A DNA stretch of 64,000 bases. It comes from Ziziphus jujuba. Lineage: Eukaryota; Streptophyta; Magnoliopsida; Rosales; Rhamnaceae. Below are positions 1 through 11,279 of the stretch, piece after piece. The notes beneath the pieces are model-generated. The model was not told the DNA's origin, did no database searches, and saw only the letters and a program-made list of their open reading frames with translations. Both the position numbers and the translations under genes were made by a program. Numbering within the stretch: the stretch's first letter is position 1; the number at the start of each line of letters is the position of its first letter. Where the stretch lies: positions 13,005,501-13,069,500 of the forward strand of contig NC_083379.1 in the NCBI RefSeq assembly GCF_031755915.1. Reading direction: 5' to 3'.

Positions 1-288
1 TTATTGTATTAGTACATACAAGTCATTTGGCCTGCTCATGTGGTGATTTTTTGATAGTATAGCAGGTCTTGGGTTCAATTCTTGTTATGGTCCTATTTCG
101 ATTTTATTTTTTTTTAAATGTTTAAACAAAAAAATTGAAAAAGAAAAAAAATAGGCGATGCATTTGTTGAAGAATGCATTGCCTGTTCATGTATTTGGCG
201 ACGCATTGTTTAAATAATGCGTCGTCTAACACTATATTAACTAGTTTTTACTGTATTAATACATATAAGTCATTTGGCCTGGTGGTGT
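1..288. repeat. Satellite array with tRNA-like boxes, left part
   Basis: This is the left piece of the tandem array that resumes at 3327. One monomer and part of the next are visible; the phrase CATTTGGCCTG recurs at about 25 and 270. Each monomer has an A-box-like TGGCCTGGTGG, a B-box-like GGTTCAATTC about 40 bp later, a T-rich then A-rich stretch, and two hairpins built from GGCGACGCATT and its complement. The array is cut at 288 by a solo LTR. Confidence 0.85.
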
Positions 289-3200
289 TGTAACACCCCG
301 TCCCGAATCGCACCGGAATCCGTGCACGTTGACCGAGGTTGACCGTTGACCGAAGGGGTCAAAAGTTGACTTTTTGACTCGGTGAGAATTTTGAGTTGAC
401 CAGGGTACCGTGGCGAAGTGCATGACGCCCTGAGTTCGTAGACTAGTAGCACGTCGAAAACGGAGCTACGGTTTGAAAGTTATGGGCAAAACAAGTTGAA
501 GTGTAAACTGTCTAAAAGGTGCCCGGAGTTGACTTTTTCTTGTGATGTAATTGTGAGTTGACTCTTGTATGGTTGTAAAGTACTCGTCGATACGAGTTCA
601 TAGACTAGCGGCACGCTTAAATCGGACATCCGGTTAAAAAGTTATGGACGTTTGAAGTTTACCGGATACCGTATTATTTTAATGTTTTTGGGTCGTGAAC
701 AGTGAAATGCCACGTGTCAGCTTCTGAGTGGTCCACGTGGCATGAACAGTGTCACGCAGGGTTTTAATTTTGAAAAACTCTCGGGGAAGAGAGAGAAAGA
801 GAGAGAAGAGAGAGAAAGAGAGAGAGGAGAGAGAAAGAGAGAAAGAGGACCCGCCGGCCGCCGGTCATTTTCACGTTTTTCCGGCCTAGTTACTGTACAC
901 GCGCCGGCCAGCCAGATTGCCCACCTCATTTCCGGCAAAAACCTCCAAATTTCACGGCGAACGGCCGCCGGACGCGCCCGGATCGGACGTCCGAAGTTTG
1001 GCGGCGATTTTTCCCCTCCACCGCCGGCCACCGCGAATCGGCACTGTTCCGGCCATTTTCCGGCCACACGCGCCTGACAGCCTTGATCCTCTCCTCAAGT
1101 CCGGCCTACCCACCAAAAATCACGACCATCGGACCACCGACGCGCCGGGATCGGAGCGTTTTCCGGCGAGGGGTCGAAAATCTTCAAACGGTGATTTCTC
1201 CGCCGTCCGACCTCCGTTTTGCTCACCGTCGGTCCCGTTGGATTGCTCTCCTCACGATCTACAAATCTGCAAAATTTCACAGCAAACGGCCACCGTCGGA
1301 AATTACTGTTCCGGCGACGGTTGCCGGTGACGTGGCGGCCCGCCGGAAATTACTGTTCCGGCGAGTACCCCGAAAATTCCGGCCAGCTCCAGTCCGCAGT
1401 GTTCGACCTCCTGAACCCAAATCCGACTTCCGTTTCCACCAATTCGCGACGGTTTGGGAGAATTGCAAAGCCGAAACCCGAAAAGCTTCCCGATAAAATT
1501 CCGACCCCGTCGGGTACGATCATCGGAAATTAAGACCGGATCTGTGATTAGCATCACTCGAGCTTCGATTCGGTATATAATTCGTAAATTTTAGTTATCG
1601 TTTGGTGTTCGCTCCTCGGGTACCCATTTGGGGATTACCCGAATAAAATATTAATATTTGTGGTTTTGGTACTGTGGATGTTTTAGGTGCACGTGCAAGT
1701 AGCGGAGTCGATCCTGCGGAGGATCTTGATTGAGATACGTGCACAAGGTGAGTGACCCACCTTCAAATTAATTTTGGGGAATTTAATTGATGAATATATT
1801 ATGTGTGAATTAAATATTTGGAATTTAATTTCTATGTGCCAAATATTTATTGGATTTATTGTAGAATTATTTATGAATTTATTGGATTTAAGAAAATGCG
1901 AATTCTACAAATTTATGCCGTGTGGAATTATTTTATGGTTTTGAGGATTTTGAAATTGGTGTGGTTTTAATGGTAAATTGGGCACGATTTGATTTTCAAA
2001 TATTTCAAGGAAAATATTTGGTTATGTTGGTGATTTCAATTTTTATGAAATATGCCCATAAAATATTATGGGATTTGATTATGATATTTCGAGAAATTAT
2101 TTATGCTTGGAAAAAATGTGGATATTTGAATTGATGGATTTGGGAGTTGGTGGATTTGAAAATCATGGGATTTATGGTATTAATTATAAGGAAATTGTGG
2201 AGAATTTCCCGGTTCAAGCGGATGGATTATGCCCGCTATGCTTATGAAAAATGTGAAATTTGTTTTATGATTTAAATTTATGGATTTTATAATTTTTAGA
2301 TGCACCGTGCACGTACTGGTGTTCTGATTATGTGATATGGTATATGTGATATGGTTAGTGTGCACACGGTTGTGATTAGCGCGCAGGTGGGTGTGAGTAG
2401 CGCGCGGTTGATATTATGAGGGTGTCCTGTGGATGCCATCGGAGAGGGCGGCCACCCCCCATTGGCCGGGACACCAGGTTAGCAGCGGCGCAGTGGGACG
2501 CCACGCGACCGTATGCCGGTTTCTTTCTATAACCTCCTGTCTGGCGGTGCCTTGGGACGCTGGGTACTGTTGGCGCCACTGGTATATAGTGGGTGCATCA
2601 AATGATTTTCAGAACTGTGTTTTAAAAATAAAATGTTTGGAAACTGAATTGGAATTAAAAATATAATTGTTACCGCTTCTGGTATTTAATTGATGTCTTG
2701 GTTTTCGGGAAATATGAATAAAGGGTTTTGTGAAAATGTTTTAAAAGGGGAACCTTTCCAACTGAGAGAATTGTAAGGGTTTTGAGAGACATTATTATTT
2801 CCAAATAATTATTATTTATATACCTATTACCGTGGTATGATAGTGTAGAGTAGTAGGGTCGCTCACTGAGATGATTAGCATCTCACACTCTTAAATTCCG
2901 TTCCTCTAGGTACCAGGTTGTCGGTGTTCACTCGGAGCGGACTTGATCTTCCTCGCTGTATTTGTTCGCGCAGCACCTTGTTCTTCTTTTACTGCAGTTG
3001 TAATATTTCTTTCACTTTTGCTGTATTCTATATTTTGTAGTACTTCATAAAGCTCTGTATACTGTATGGGACACTTAAGTATTTGTATTGCACTGGATTA
3101 CTGTATTTTTATTTTGGAGTGCTGAAATTTGTGGAACAAGTTCGTAGTACTGTGGGAGGAATAAGGGAACAATTATAGAAGTGTGTTTTCAGTGCAGGAA

Positions 3201-3326
3201 ATTTTGTGGTAAGTCCATCCCTTAGGGGAGGTTCTGCCGGATCTTCCACAGAAGGGTCCGGTAGGGTTTCCCTGGGATCAGGGCTTGTCTAGGGTTCCGG
3301 TGGGGAACTTTGGACGGGTCCTGACA
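289..3326 (+). mobile_element. Solo LTR of a Ty3/gypsy chromovirus-like element
   Basis: The element begins TGTAACACCCCGTCC and ends GGACGGGTCCTGACA, so it has TG...CA ends with a short inverted repeat. It is flanked by the 5 bp direct repeat GGTGT (284-288 and 3327-3331). It matches, in opposite orientation, the LTRs at 15937, 22837, 29738, 42835 and 49277. No internal region is present, so it is a solo LTR left by LTR-LTR recombination. A GA-rich microsatellite lies near 783-846, followed by a GC-rich stretch to about 1530. Its variable segment near 1686-1760 is of the type seen in the 42835 element. Open frames inside it look incidental. Confidence 0.95.
329..563 (+). promoter_or_regulatory. 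W-box cluster in the U3 of the solo LTR
   Basis: TTGACC or TTGACT, the core of the WRKY-factor W-box, occurs at about 329, 339, 346, 366, 374, 396, 529 and 558. Eight same-strand copies in 235 bp at the 5' end of an LTR suggest a stress-responsive enhancer. Similar clusters occur at the matching ends of the other LTR copies. The regulatory role is inferred from motif density alone. Confidence 0.5.
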
Positions 3327-6005
3327 GGTGTGGTGACGTTTTGAGAGTGTAGGAGGTCCTGGGTTCAATTCTTGTTATGACCCTATTTTGAATTTTTTTT
3401 TTAAATGTTTAAACAAAAAAATTGAAAAAAAAAAAGAACAGGCGACGCATTTGTTGAAGAATGCGTCGCCTGTTCATGTATTTGGCGACGCATTGTTTAA
3501 ATAATGCGTCACCTAACACTATATTAACCAGCTTTTGCTGCATTAGTACATATAAGTCATTTGGCCTGGTGGTGTGGTGATTTTTTGAGAGTGTAGGAGG
3601 TCCTAGGTTCAATTCTTGTTATGACCCTATTTTGAATTTATTTTTTTTTAAATGTTTAAACAAAAAAATTGAAAAAAAAAAAAAAGAACAGGCGATGCAT
3701 TTGTTGAAGAATGCGTCGCTTGTTCATGTATTTGGCGACGCATTGTTTAAATAATGCGTCGCCTAACACTATATTAACCAATTTTCGCTTTATCAGTACA
3801 TATAAGTTATTTGGCCTGGTGGTATGGTGATTTCTTGAGAGTGCAGGAGGTACTGGGTTCAATTAAAAAAGAACAGGCGACGCATTTGTTGAAGAATGAA
3901 TGCGTCGCTTGTTCATGTATTTGGCGCCGCATTATTTAAATAATGCATTGCCTAACATTATATTAACCAATTTTTGCTGTATCAGTATATTTAAGTCATT
4001 TGGCCTGGTGGTGTGGTGATTTCTTGAGAGTGTAGGAGGTCCTAGGTTCAATTCTTGTTATGTCCTAATTTTGATTTTATTTTTTTCTAAATATTTAAAC
4101 AAAAAAATTAAAAAAAAAAAGAATAGGCGACGCATTTGTTGAAGAATGCGTCGCCTGTTCATATATTTGGCGACGCATTGTTTAAATAATGCGTCGCCTA
4201 ACACTATGTTAACCAATTTTTGCTGTATCAATACATATAAGTCATTTGGCATGGTGGTGTGGTGATTTCTTGAAAGTGGAGGAGGTCTTGGATTCAATTC
4301 TTGTTATGGTCCTATTTTGATTTTAATTTTTTTTTAAATGTTTAAAAAAAATTGAAAAAAAAAAAAGAATAGGCGACGCATTTGTTGAAGAATGCGTTGC
4401 CTATTGATGTATTTGGCGACGCATTGTTTAAATAATGCGTCGTCTAACACTATATTAATCAATTTTTGCTGTATCAGTACATATAAGTCATTTGACCTGG
4501 TGGTTTGCAAGTTCTGGGTTCAATTCTTGTTGTGGTCCTATTTTGATTTTATTTATTTTTAAATGTTTAAACAAAAAAATTGAAAAAAAAAAAAGAACAG
4601 GCGACGCATTCCTGTTCATGTATTTGGCGACGCATTATTTAAATAATGCTTCGCCTAACACTATATTAACCAATTTTTGCTGTATCAGTACATATAAGTC
4701 ATTTGGTCTGGTGGTGTGGTGATTTCTTGAGAGTGTAAGAGGCCCCGGGTTCAATTCTTGTTATGGCCCTAATTTTATTTTATTATTTTTAAATGTTTAA
4801 AAAAAATTGAAAAAAAAAAGAACAGGCGATGCATTTGTTGAAGAATGTCTCTTCATGTATTTGGCGACGCATTGTTTAAATAATGCGTCGCCTAACACTA
4901 TATTAACCAATTTTTGCTGTATCAGTACATATAAGTCATTTGGCCTGGTGATGTGGTGATTTCTTGAGAGTGTAAGAGGTCCTGGGTTCAATTATTGTTA
5001 TGGCCCTATTTTTATTTTATTTATTTTTAAATGTTTAAAAAAATTGGAAAAAAAAAAAGAACAGGCGACAATGCGTCACCTATTATTGTATTTGGTGACG
5101 CATTGTTTAAATAATACGTCGCCTAACACTATATTAACTAATTTTTGCTGTATCAATACAGATAAGTCATTTGGCCTGGTGGTGTGGTGATTTCTTAGGA
5201 GTGTAGGAGATCTTGGGTTCAATTCTTGTTATGGCCTTATTTTGATTTTATTTAATTTTAAATGTTTAAACAAAAAAATTGAAAAAAAAAAAAAGAACAG
5301 GCAACAAATGCATCGCCTGTTCATGTATTTGGCGACACATTATTTAACCCTATATTAACCAATTTTTGCTGTATCAGTACATATAAGTCATTTGGCCAGG
5401 TGTGTGGTGATTTCTTGAGAGTGTAGGAGGTCCTAGGTTCAATTCTTGTTATGGCCATATTTTGATTTTATTTATTTTTAAATGTTTAAAAAAAATTGAA
5501 AAAAAAAAAGAATAGGCGACGTATTTGTTGAAGAATGCGTTTTTGGCGATGCGTCGCCTAACACTATATTAACCAAGTTTTACTGTATCAGTACATATAA
5601 GTCATTTGGCCTGGTGGTGTGGTGATTTCTTGAGAGTGTAGGAAGTCCTGGGTTCAATTCTTGTTGTGGCTCTATTTTGATTTTATTTTTTTTAAAATGT
5701 TTAAGTGTAGGAGGTCTTGGGTTCAATTCTTTTTATGACGCTATTTTGATTTTATTTTTTTTTAAATGTTTGAGCAAAAAAATTGAAAAAAAAAAAAGAA
5801 TAGGCGACGCATTTGTTGAAGAATGCGTCGCCTGTTCATCTATTTGGTGACGCATTCTTTAAGTAATTCGTTGCCTAACACTATATTAAGCAGTTTTTGT
5901 TGCATTAGTACGTACAAGTCATTTGACTTGGTGGTGTGGTGATTTCTTGAGAGTGTAGGAGGTTCTGGGTTCAATTCCTGTTATGGTCCTATTTTAATTT
6001 TATTA
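3327..6005. repeat. Satellite array with tRNA-like boxes, main part
   Basis: About eleven monomers are visible. The phrase CATTTGGCCTGG (or one-base variants) recurs near 3559, 3808, 3998, 4243, 4487, 4699, 4938, 5168, 5389, 5605 and 5918. Spacing is about 245 bp at first and falls to 190-240 bp through internal deletions. Each complete monomer holds A-box-like and B-box-like motifs, a T-rich then A-rich tract, and two perfect or near-perfect hairpins with 11 bp arms (GGCGACGCATT). The small open frames here are repeat translations, not genes. It resembles a SINE-derived head that became a satellite; that origin is inferred. Confidence 0.88.
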
Positions 6006-6030
6006 AAAAATCAAAAAAAAAAAAGTGCAG

Positions 6031-6420
6031 AGAGAACAGGCAACGCACAATCTTATTAGTGCATCGCCTATTAACTATATATAAAAAAACAAAATCCTCA
6101 GTTTTGGTGCTCTAATATTTTTATTGATTGTTATTATTAAAATAAAATTAGATTGATTACAAGATCTAAAAAAAAAAAAAAAGGTGAAGAGAGAACAGGC
6201 AAGCCACAATCTTACTGGTGTGTCGCCTGTTACACATATAAGAAAAAAAAAAAAAAACACAACCTCAGTTATGTTGCTCTAATATTTTTATTTGTTTTTT
6301 GTTGTTGAATGAAAATTAGATTAATTAAAAAAACTAAAACAAAAAGAGAGGGGAGAACAGGCGACCCACAATCTATATAGTACGTCGTATATTTGTTGAA
6401 TTTTTACTGACGCATCGCGG
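6031..6420. repeat. Second, related tandem repeat of about 162 bp
   Basis: GAGAACAGGC followed by a CACAATCT phrase recurs near 6031, 6192 and 6355. Each copy is followed by a short hairpin resembling those of the preceding satellite, then by a CTCTAATATTTTTATT phrase in two copies. It looks like a diverged relative that kept the hairpin part and lost the tRNA-like head. Confidence 0.65.
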
Positions 6421-6487
6421 TTTTGTTTTTTCAGACGTGTTTGTTTCGTTGCATCACTAAGTGAGTGTCATTAGATATCAATTTTCG

Positions 6488-6675
6488 CATAGTGAATGGA
6501 TTGTATCAAAATGAGTTTGCGTTTTTACTTTTTTTTTTTTTCAATTTCTTTAGTCCAAATTAACCCTGTTATTAAAATAACATGTTATCCATTAACAATC
6601 CATTTAATCTCTTTATTAAAAATATAATTAATAAATAAAAATAATAATATAATTAAATTTCATAATAAAGTAAAG
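6488..6675. repeat. Dispersed repeat shared with 33465-33660
   Basis: This AT-rich block matches the stretch just upstream of the F-box pseudogene at 33934, in the same orientation, with small indels. Shared phrases include ATGGATTGTATCAAAATGAG and TTTCTTTAGTCCAAATTAA. It sits beside an inverted F-box/DUF295 fragment, so both probably came from a duplicated F-box locus that was later rearranged. Confidence 0.75.
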
Positions 6676-6695
6676 ATATATGTAGTTGTAAGACA

Positions 6696-6800
6696 AGGGA
6701 TCAAATGCTATAGTCACTCCCTCATAATCTAGCTTAGAATATTCCATTATGAGAAACAATATCCGCGTAATTAGATTCTTTACATCCATCCTTAATTTTT
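6696..6800 (-). pseudogene. F-box/DUF295 gene fragment, inverted
   Basis: Read on the minus strand, this stretch matches 34569-34670 of the F-box/DUF295 pseudogene almost base for base. The shared part covers the segment encoding a YEGVTI-type motif of the DUF295 region. It has no start or F-box part, and an in-frame stop interrupts it. The adjacent 6488-6675 repeat is in the opposite relative orientation to that at the 33934 locus, so an inversion or separate insertion is implied. Confidence 0.7.
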
Positions 6801-6878
6801 GCATGAAATTAAAGAAAGAGAACAATATCACAAAAAGCTTGGAATTAAGTATACTAAAGAAGCAGATAACAAATTCAT

Positions 6879-7345
6879 TGGATATATAAACAGTGACTAG
6901 ACAGGCTCCATGGATGACCACAAAAGCACCTCGAGATATTTATTCTGTTTGCGTACAAAAGTAATTTCTTCGTCATTAAAGAAGCAAAGGACTGGGGCAT
7001 TATCTTCAGCAGAAGCAGAATATATATCAGTTATAGATGTAGCAGGTGAAGCAGTATGGCTTAGAAGAATTTTATCAGATATGCAACGTGAAGAAACTGC
7101 TCGAACAATCACCATGTGTGATAATATGTTAGCACTAGCAATGACAAAAAATCCAATGGTCCACATCAGAACAAAGCACATAGAAATCAAACATCACTTC
7201 GTGAGATTTTTGGTCGAAGAAGAAGAAATTAAACTAGAATTTGTCAACACGACTAAGCAATTGGCAGATATTTTTACAAAGGTGACAACAACAAAAAAGC
7301 TCGAAAACTTCAAGGGTTTTGCCAAAATTACAAATTATGAGGGGG
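6879..7345 (+). pseudogene. Ty1/copia RNase H C-terminal fragment
   Basis: The translation carries typical copia RNase H signatures: DDHKSTSRYLF, ALSSAEAEYI, AVWLRRIL, CDNM, RTKHIEIKHHFVR and QLADIFTK. The usual SDxDW motif is interrupted by a stop at 6898-6900, where tryptophan is expected. Everything upstream (gag, protease, integrase, reverse transcriptase) is missing. A G-rich tract at about 7339-7345, just after the coding part, fits a polypurine tract. It is a 5'-truncated, dead retrotransposon end. Confidence 0.88.
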
Positions 7346-7801
7346 TGCTAAAAAGAAAAATAATAGTTATAATAATTTGTAATTTAAAGTGGCAAATTCA
7401 GCAACTTTATAATGAAGGAAAAGTTTAAGTGAATACTTAATATAGAACGAAGCCTATTATTGGCTAAAATCAGTTGGCAAGTTGACATATGTAAGCTGGG
7501 CCTTAGATATATTAAGTGAGGGGTTGGCAAGTTGACACATGTAATGATATTAGCTATATCTTTACTTGCACTAAAAAAAGACAACTAAAGCACATGGCGG
7601 TGTGTTACTTTGTACCACCTTTAGGCCTTATAAATGGGCTCTATACCCAGCATGTATGATTTAGGAATGAGCAACATCAAAGTGCATCCTATTTTTAATT
7701 TCTTTAGCGCTTTTCTTCCTCCTTTTTACATTTAGTCTCAGCCCACTCCCCCATTATATTCAAGCCTCCAATTTAAATACCTTTTCACATATTATCCAAC
7801 A
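7346..7801 (+). mobile_element. Probable 3' LTR of the copia remnant
   Basis: The segment starts TG directly after a GAGGGGG tract that follows the RNase H fragment, and a candidate CA end lies at 7800-7801. It contains CCTTATAAATGGGC near 7627, a plausible TATA region, about where copia LTRs carry one. No second LTR or target duplication is visible, so the ends are inferred. Confidence 0.5.
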
Positions 7802-7802
7802 A

Positions 7803-7985
7803 GGCCTTGTAGCTCCGAAGCTTCTCACAGCCAAATCTCCATACATAGAGGACCAGCTGAAACAGCTATTCAAGATGTTTGATAGAGATGGAAATGGGTT
7901 TATCGCAGCGGCCAAGTTGGCTCACTCCATGGCCAAGCTTTTACAACAGAGGAGTTGAAGATAGGAAATGAAGGGAAGGTTAGGT
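7803..7985 (+). pseudogene. EF-hand (calmodulin-like) gene fragment
   Basis: The frame from 7803 to the stop at 7956-7958 reads as the middle of a plant calmodulin-like protein, with EDQLKQLFKMFDRDGNGFI followed by AHSMAKL. DRDGNGFI is a good EF-hand calcium loop. A frameshift follows, after which a TTEEL-like continuation appears in another frame. Only this one EF-hand survives; start and remaining hands are absent. It begins directly at the presumed copia LTR end. Confidence 0.75.
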
Positions 7986-8319
7986 TGTGGAAGATATTCT
8001 CAGCATGTGGGAGCACATTTTTGGAAGGGAAATTGTGATTCTAATCTGAATCATTGATTTTGATCGAACAGTCAACTTTAAATTCAAGTTTTTGGTTGGG
8101 AAAAAATAAGTAGAGATCCGTCCTAACATTAGAATCTCCCTTGTATATATATATATATATATAGAGGGGCTATGTTCCAGACGTCCAGATGGGGAAACAA
8201 ATGGGTGAAAAACATGCTTGAAATGGTGACCGTTGGATAGATATGGAGAGTGGAGATTAGAAAAATTGCACGCTTTTAATGGTGACCATTGGATGGCAAT
8301 GGATGGTCAAGATTAGAAT
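7986..8319. other. No gene seen; TA microsatellite
   Basis: A TA run lies at about 8143-8162. The phrase GGTGACCGTTGGAT or a close variant occurs twice (about 8225 and 8280). No coding or RNA gene is recognised. Confidence 0.6.
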
Positions 8320-8930
8320 CCATTTTCCCCTCCCATTTCCTTCCTCTCCCACCCCTCTTCGACACCACCATTGTTTCAGTCAAAATTAGAAAATATTTGG
8401 ATATATATATATTTCCCTCCCATTTCCTTCCTCTCCTACCCCTCTTCCACCTCATTCAACACCACGTGCCACCATCTTCTCTCCTATTTTCAACAGCCAT
8501 CACCCATCAGCCATCAACCATCAGCCACTGTAAGCCCAGCCACTGTGATACAAATTCAATTGTCAAAACAAAAAACAAAAAAAAAAAAAAACAAAAAAAC
8601 AAAAAACAAAAGGGAGACAGTGTAGAGGAGGAAATATCCAAGATAGGAGATGAATCGAATAGAGGAAGCTCCAATGGCTAGAAACAAAGGTATTGCTTGC
8701 CAAAAAAATTTGCAAAGTGAAATTTTTTTTTCTTTTTATGATTGTGTCTTATGGTTTAATTTTATTGCTTCCGAGTTTTCTATTGGCCGAGTAGTTTGGT
8801 ATATGTCACTTCAGGTGTGCTGAACTTAGCTAGATAGAAGAAATAATTTATTGAGATCTGGTATTTCTTGCCAAAAAAATTTGCAAAGTGAATTTTTTTT
8901 TTCTTTATATGACCGGGTCTTGAACTCAAG
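8320..8930. repeat. Two pairs of short direct duplications
   Basis: A pyrimidine-rich block at about 8324-8361 is repeated at 8411-8450 (shared CTCCCATTTCCTTCCTCTCC). A second block at 8689-8750 is repeated at 8860-8930 (shared TTGCCAAAAAAATTTGCAAA). The copies are diverged by a few bases, so they are old local duplications. The 130-codon frame over the first pair is low complexity and not called as a gene. Confidence 0.65.
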
Positions 8931-10059
8931 GTGTATCTAGGGGGAAAAAAAAAAAGTCCAGTCACTCAACTCTATGATTTCTAGACAAGTAATGTGGAAT
9001 TCTATGCTTTCTGGCCATGCGATTGAAATTACCAACTATGCATACAAACATATGTTGTGCTTGGAAACTTGGAATTCTATGCAAACTTTGATAAATATTG
9101 GACACCGATGTTTAGATACTGCTAGCTTGGCAATTTGGAATTCCGATATGTATTATATACAAATTCATATTATATTATGTTGTTATCTTGCTCAACACGT
9201 GCTACTCCAGGATCAGTTAGTTCAAAAAATGTTCCTGCCATTGCCTAATTGCATGCCTATCACATAATGCTTTTAGTCTTCCAAGGGCATTGTGAAATGT
9301 AGGTGGCTCAACGGAAAAAGTAACGCGAAGCCAATTTTTCAATCTACTAGTAGCTCCTGCAGTCATAAGGGATTGTTTCATTACAGATGATCAATCTTTA
9401 TGTAAGGTTGGAGGATTTCTATTTTCTCTATAAATATCCAAACATGTTTCACAAATTCATGCTTGTAGGATACAAACATCTAGGATTATTTAGAATGAGT
9501 ATTTGGCAAATAAGTTCAGAGCAAATAGTGATGTTCACTTTTTTTCTTGCCGTTGAAGAAATCTATCAGATTCTCTCAAAAATGGTTTTAAAGATTTCGA
9601 TTTTATTTCAGACTCTTCGAGGACAACTATAATATTCATGGATTCACCTTTAGCTGGATTCAATGACTTGGGTTTCAATTACCTCACAAGACAACAAGGG
9701 ACTCCTCTTTGGCCAGTTTCAAACAAAAGTCCAAGTCACTACTAATGTTTTCCATTAGCGATAATTTAAGCTTCATTTGTTATAAGGAAACTTAGTTATT
9801 AGTTAACTCTCTTCAAATTAATATACTAATTTGTAGCATGATTAAAAGGTGTGGAACTTTTTATTGAAGCCTTACCAGTGCAACCATGGATCCTTCTGGC
9901 TTTTGTGGACAAGTAAGACATGGAATTTCCTTAACTCTGTCATACAACATCTCAGTTGTTTCTGTCATTATCGAAAGGATATTCGAAAAGAAATCCATGT
10001 TTGTTTTCTTAAGAATCTGAGGAATTGCTCCCTAAAAACATAAAATTATTTAGAAATAA
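8931..10059. other. Unrecognised intergenic sequence
   Basis: Short open frames occur (for example 9387-9632, plus), but none has a recognisable domain, codon signature or partner exon. I see no RNA gene or clear transposon end. It may be the interior of the outer Helitron whose 5' end lies at 12347. Confidence 0.4.
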
Positions 10060-10187
10060 CGAAAATGTATAAAATTAAAATTATGATAATAAATAAATAA
10101 AATAAAAATAAAGAAAATAATTTTGGAGGAAATTTAGAAGAATGATATGCTGACATGTGGCACATATGCTTCTTCTTTTATATATTA
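10060..10187 (-). mobile_element. Outer Helitron remnant, 5' part beside the nested copy
   Basis: On the minus strand this reads as the 5' subterminal region of the same Helitron family as the neighbour (phrases AATATATAAAAGAAGAAGC and a CATGTCAGC block). It lacks its first ~12 bases. Those appear at 12336-12347, beyond the nested element, starting TCTATATTTATA after an A. The two parts join at an A|T step, the known Helitron target. The 3' end of this outer copy is not found. Confidence 0.6.
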
Positions 10188-10543
10188 CTAGCATTCATCC
10201 TGTGCGATGCACAAAATGTATAACCATAATAGATAATGTAATCATAATAGATGATGTTAAATATAATATTTAATTATATTTAAAAATCTATTTAAAAAGT
10301 TTTATTGCTAATAAATATATTTGGATCTTTTTTTTCTCAATCTATACTATAAAAGTTTTTTAAGAATTATAAATTTATTTTTATATATAGTACAGTTCAA
10401 TTATGAAATTCAAATTTAAAAATTACCTATATAATTTTTTCCATCTATGATATAACCATAATAGATGATGTTAAATATAATCTATAATAAGTAATTATAT
10501 TTAAAAAATTTATTTAAAAATTTTATTGCTAATAAGCATATTT

Positions 10544-10579
<36 letters not shown>

Positions 10580-11279
10580 CAATCTATACTATAAAAGTTT
10601 GTTAAGAATTATAAATTTGACTTTTATATATAATAATATTCAATTATGAAATTTAAATTCAAAAATTATCTACATAATTTTTTCTATATATGGAATTTTC
10701 TTATTTGATTTTTCCATCTGTGGAATTTAAACTTAAATTTAAATGTATTTAAATAATATTTTCTAATTATAGAGTTCAAATTTCAATTTAAATGTATTTT
10801 TTGGTTTCTTATAAATAATTAATTTTCATATATTAAATACTTATAATTGGGAAAGGATACAATTGACCTTCATCAATAAATGGATTGAAACAACAAACCA
10901 ATGAACGCCTTATTGTAGCATGAATCCTCCCACCCTATAAATATTTGTTAAAATTTTTAAACCTTAAACAAAAGAATGGATACATAATATTATTGTACTA
11001 TTATATATATATATATATATATAAGATTATATTGTATAATCTATATAATAATAATAAGTACAATTATAATAATAATATATTTTACATAGTATATTATATA
11101 CACATGCACGATATTGTATATATTATATATAATAATAAGTATAATTATAATAATAATAATATATATTATATAGTATATTATATACACATGCATGATATTA
11201 TATAATATTATATTGTATAATATAAACACATAATAATAATAATAATAATAATATCAATAACATGTAATGAAAAAAAAAA

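Noticed and set aside
717..1557. Several frames of 60-137 codons in the solo LTR
   Set aside because: They are Arg/Pro/Ser-rich translations of GC-rich LTR DNA, open on both strands and broken between copies.
3550..3620. A functional tRNA gene at the A/B boxes
   Set aside because: No cloverleaf could be folded by eye; the boxes match only loosely, as in SINE heads.
3409..4991. Repeated minus-strand frames of 64-79 codons
   Set aside because: They are translations of successive satellite monomers, ending in homopolymer runs; no start context or family.
3327..6005. Satellite hairpins as a CRISPR-like array
   Set aside because: The spacing is ~245 bp, the between-repeat DNA is itself repeated, and the context is a plant nuclear genome.
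8289..8681. 130-codon plus-strand frame as a gene
   Set aside because: It is low complexity, spans an internal duplication and A-rich tract, and has no recognisable domain.
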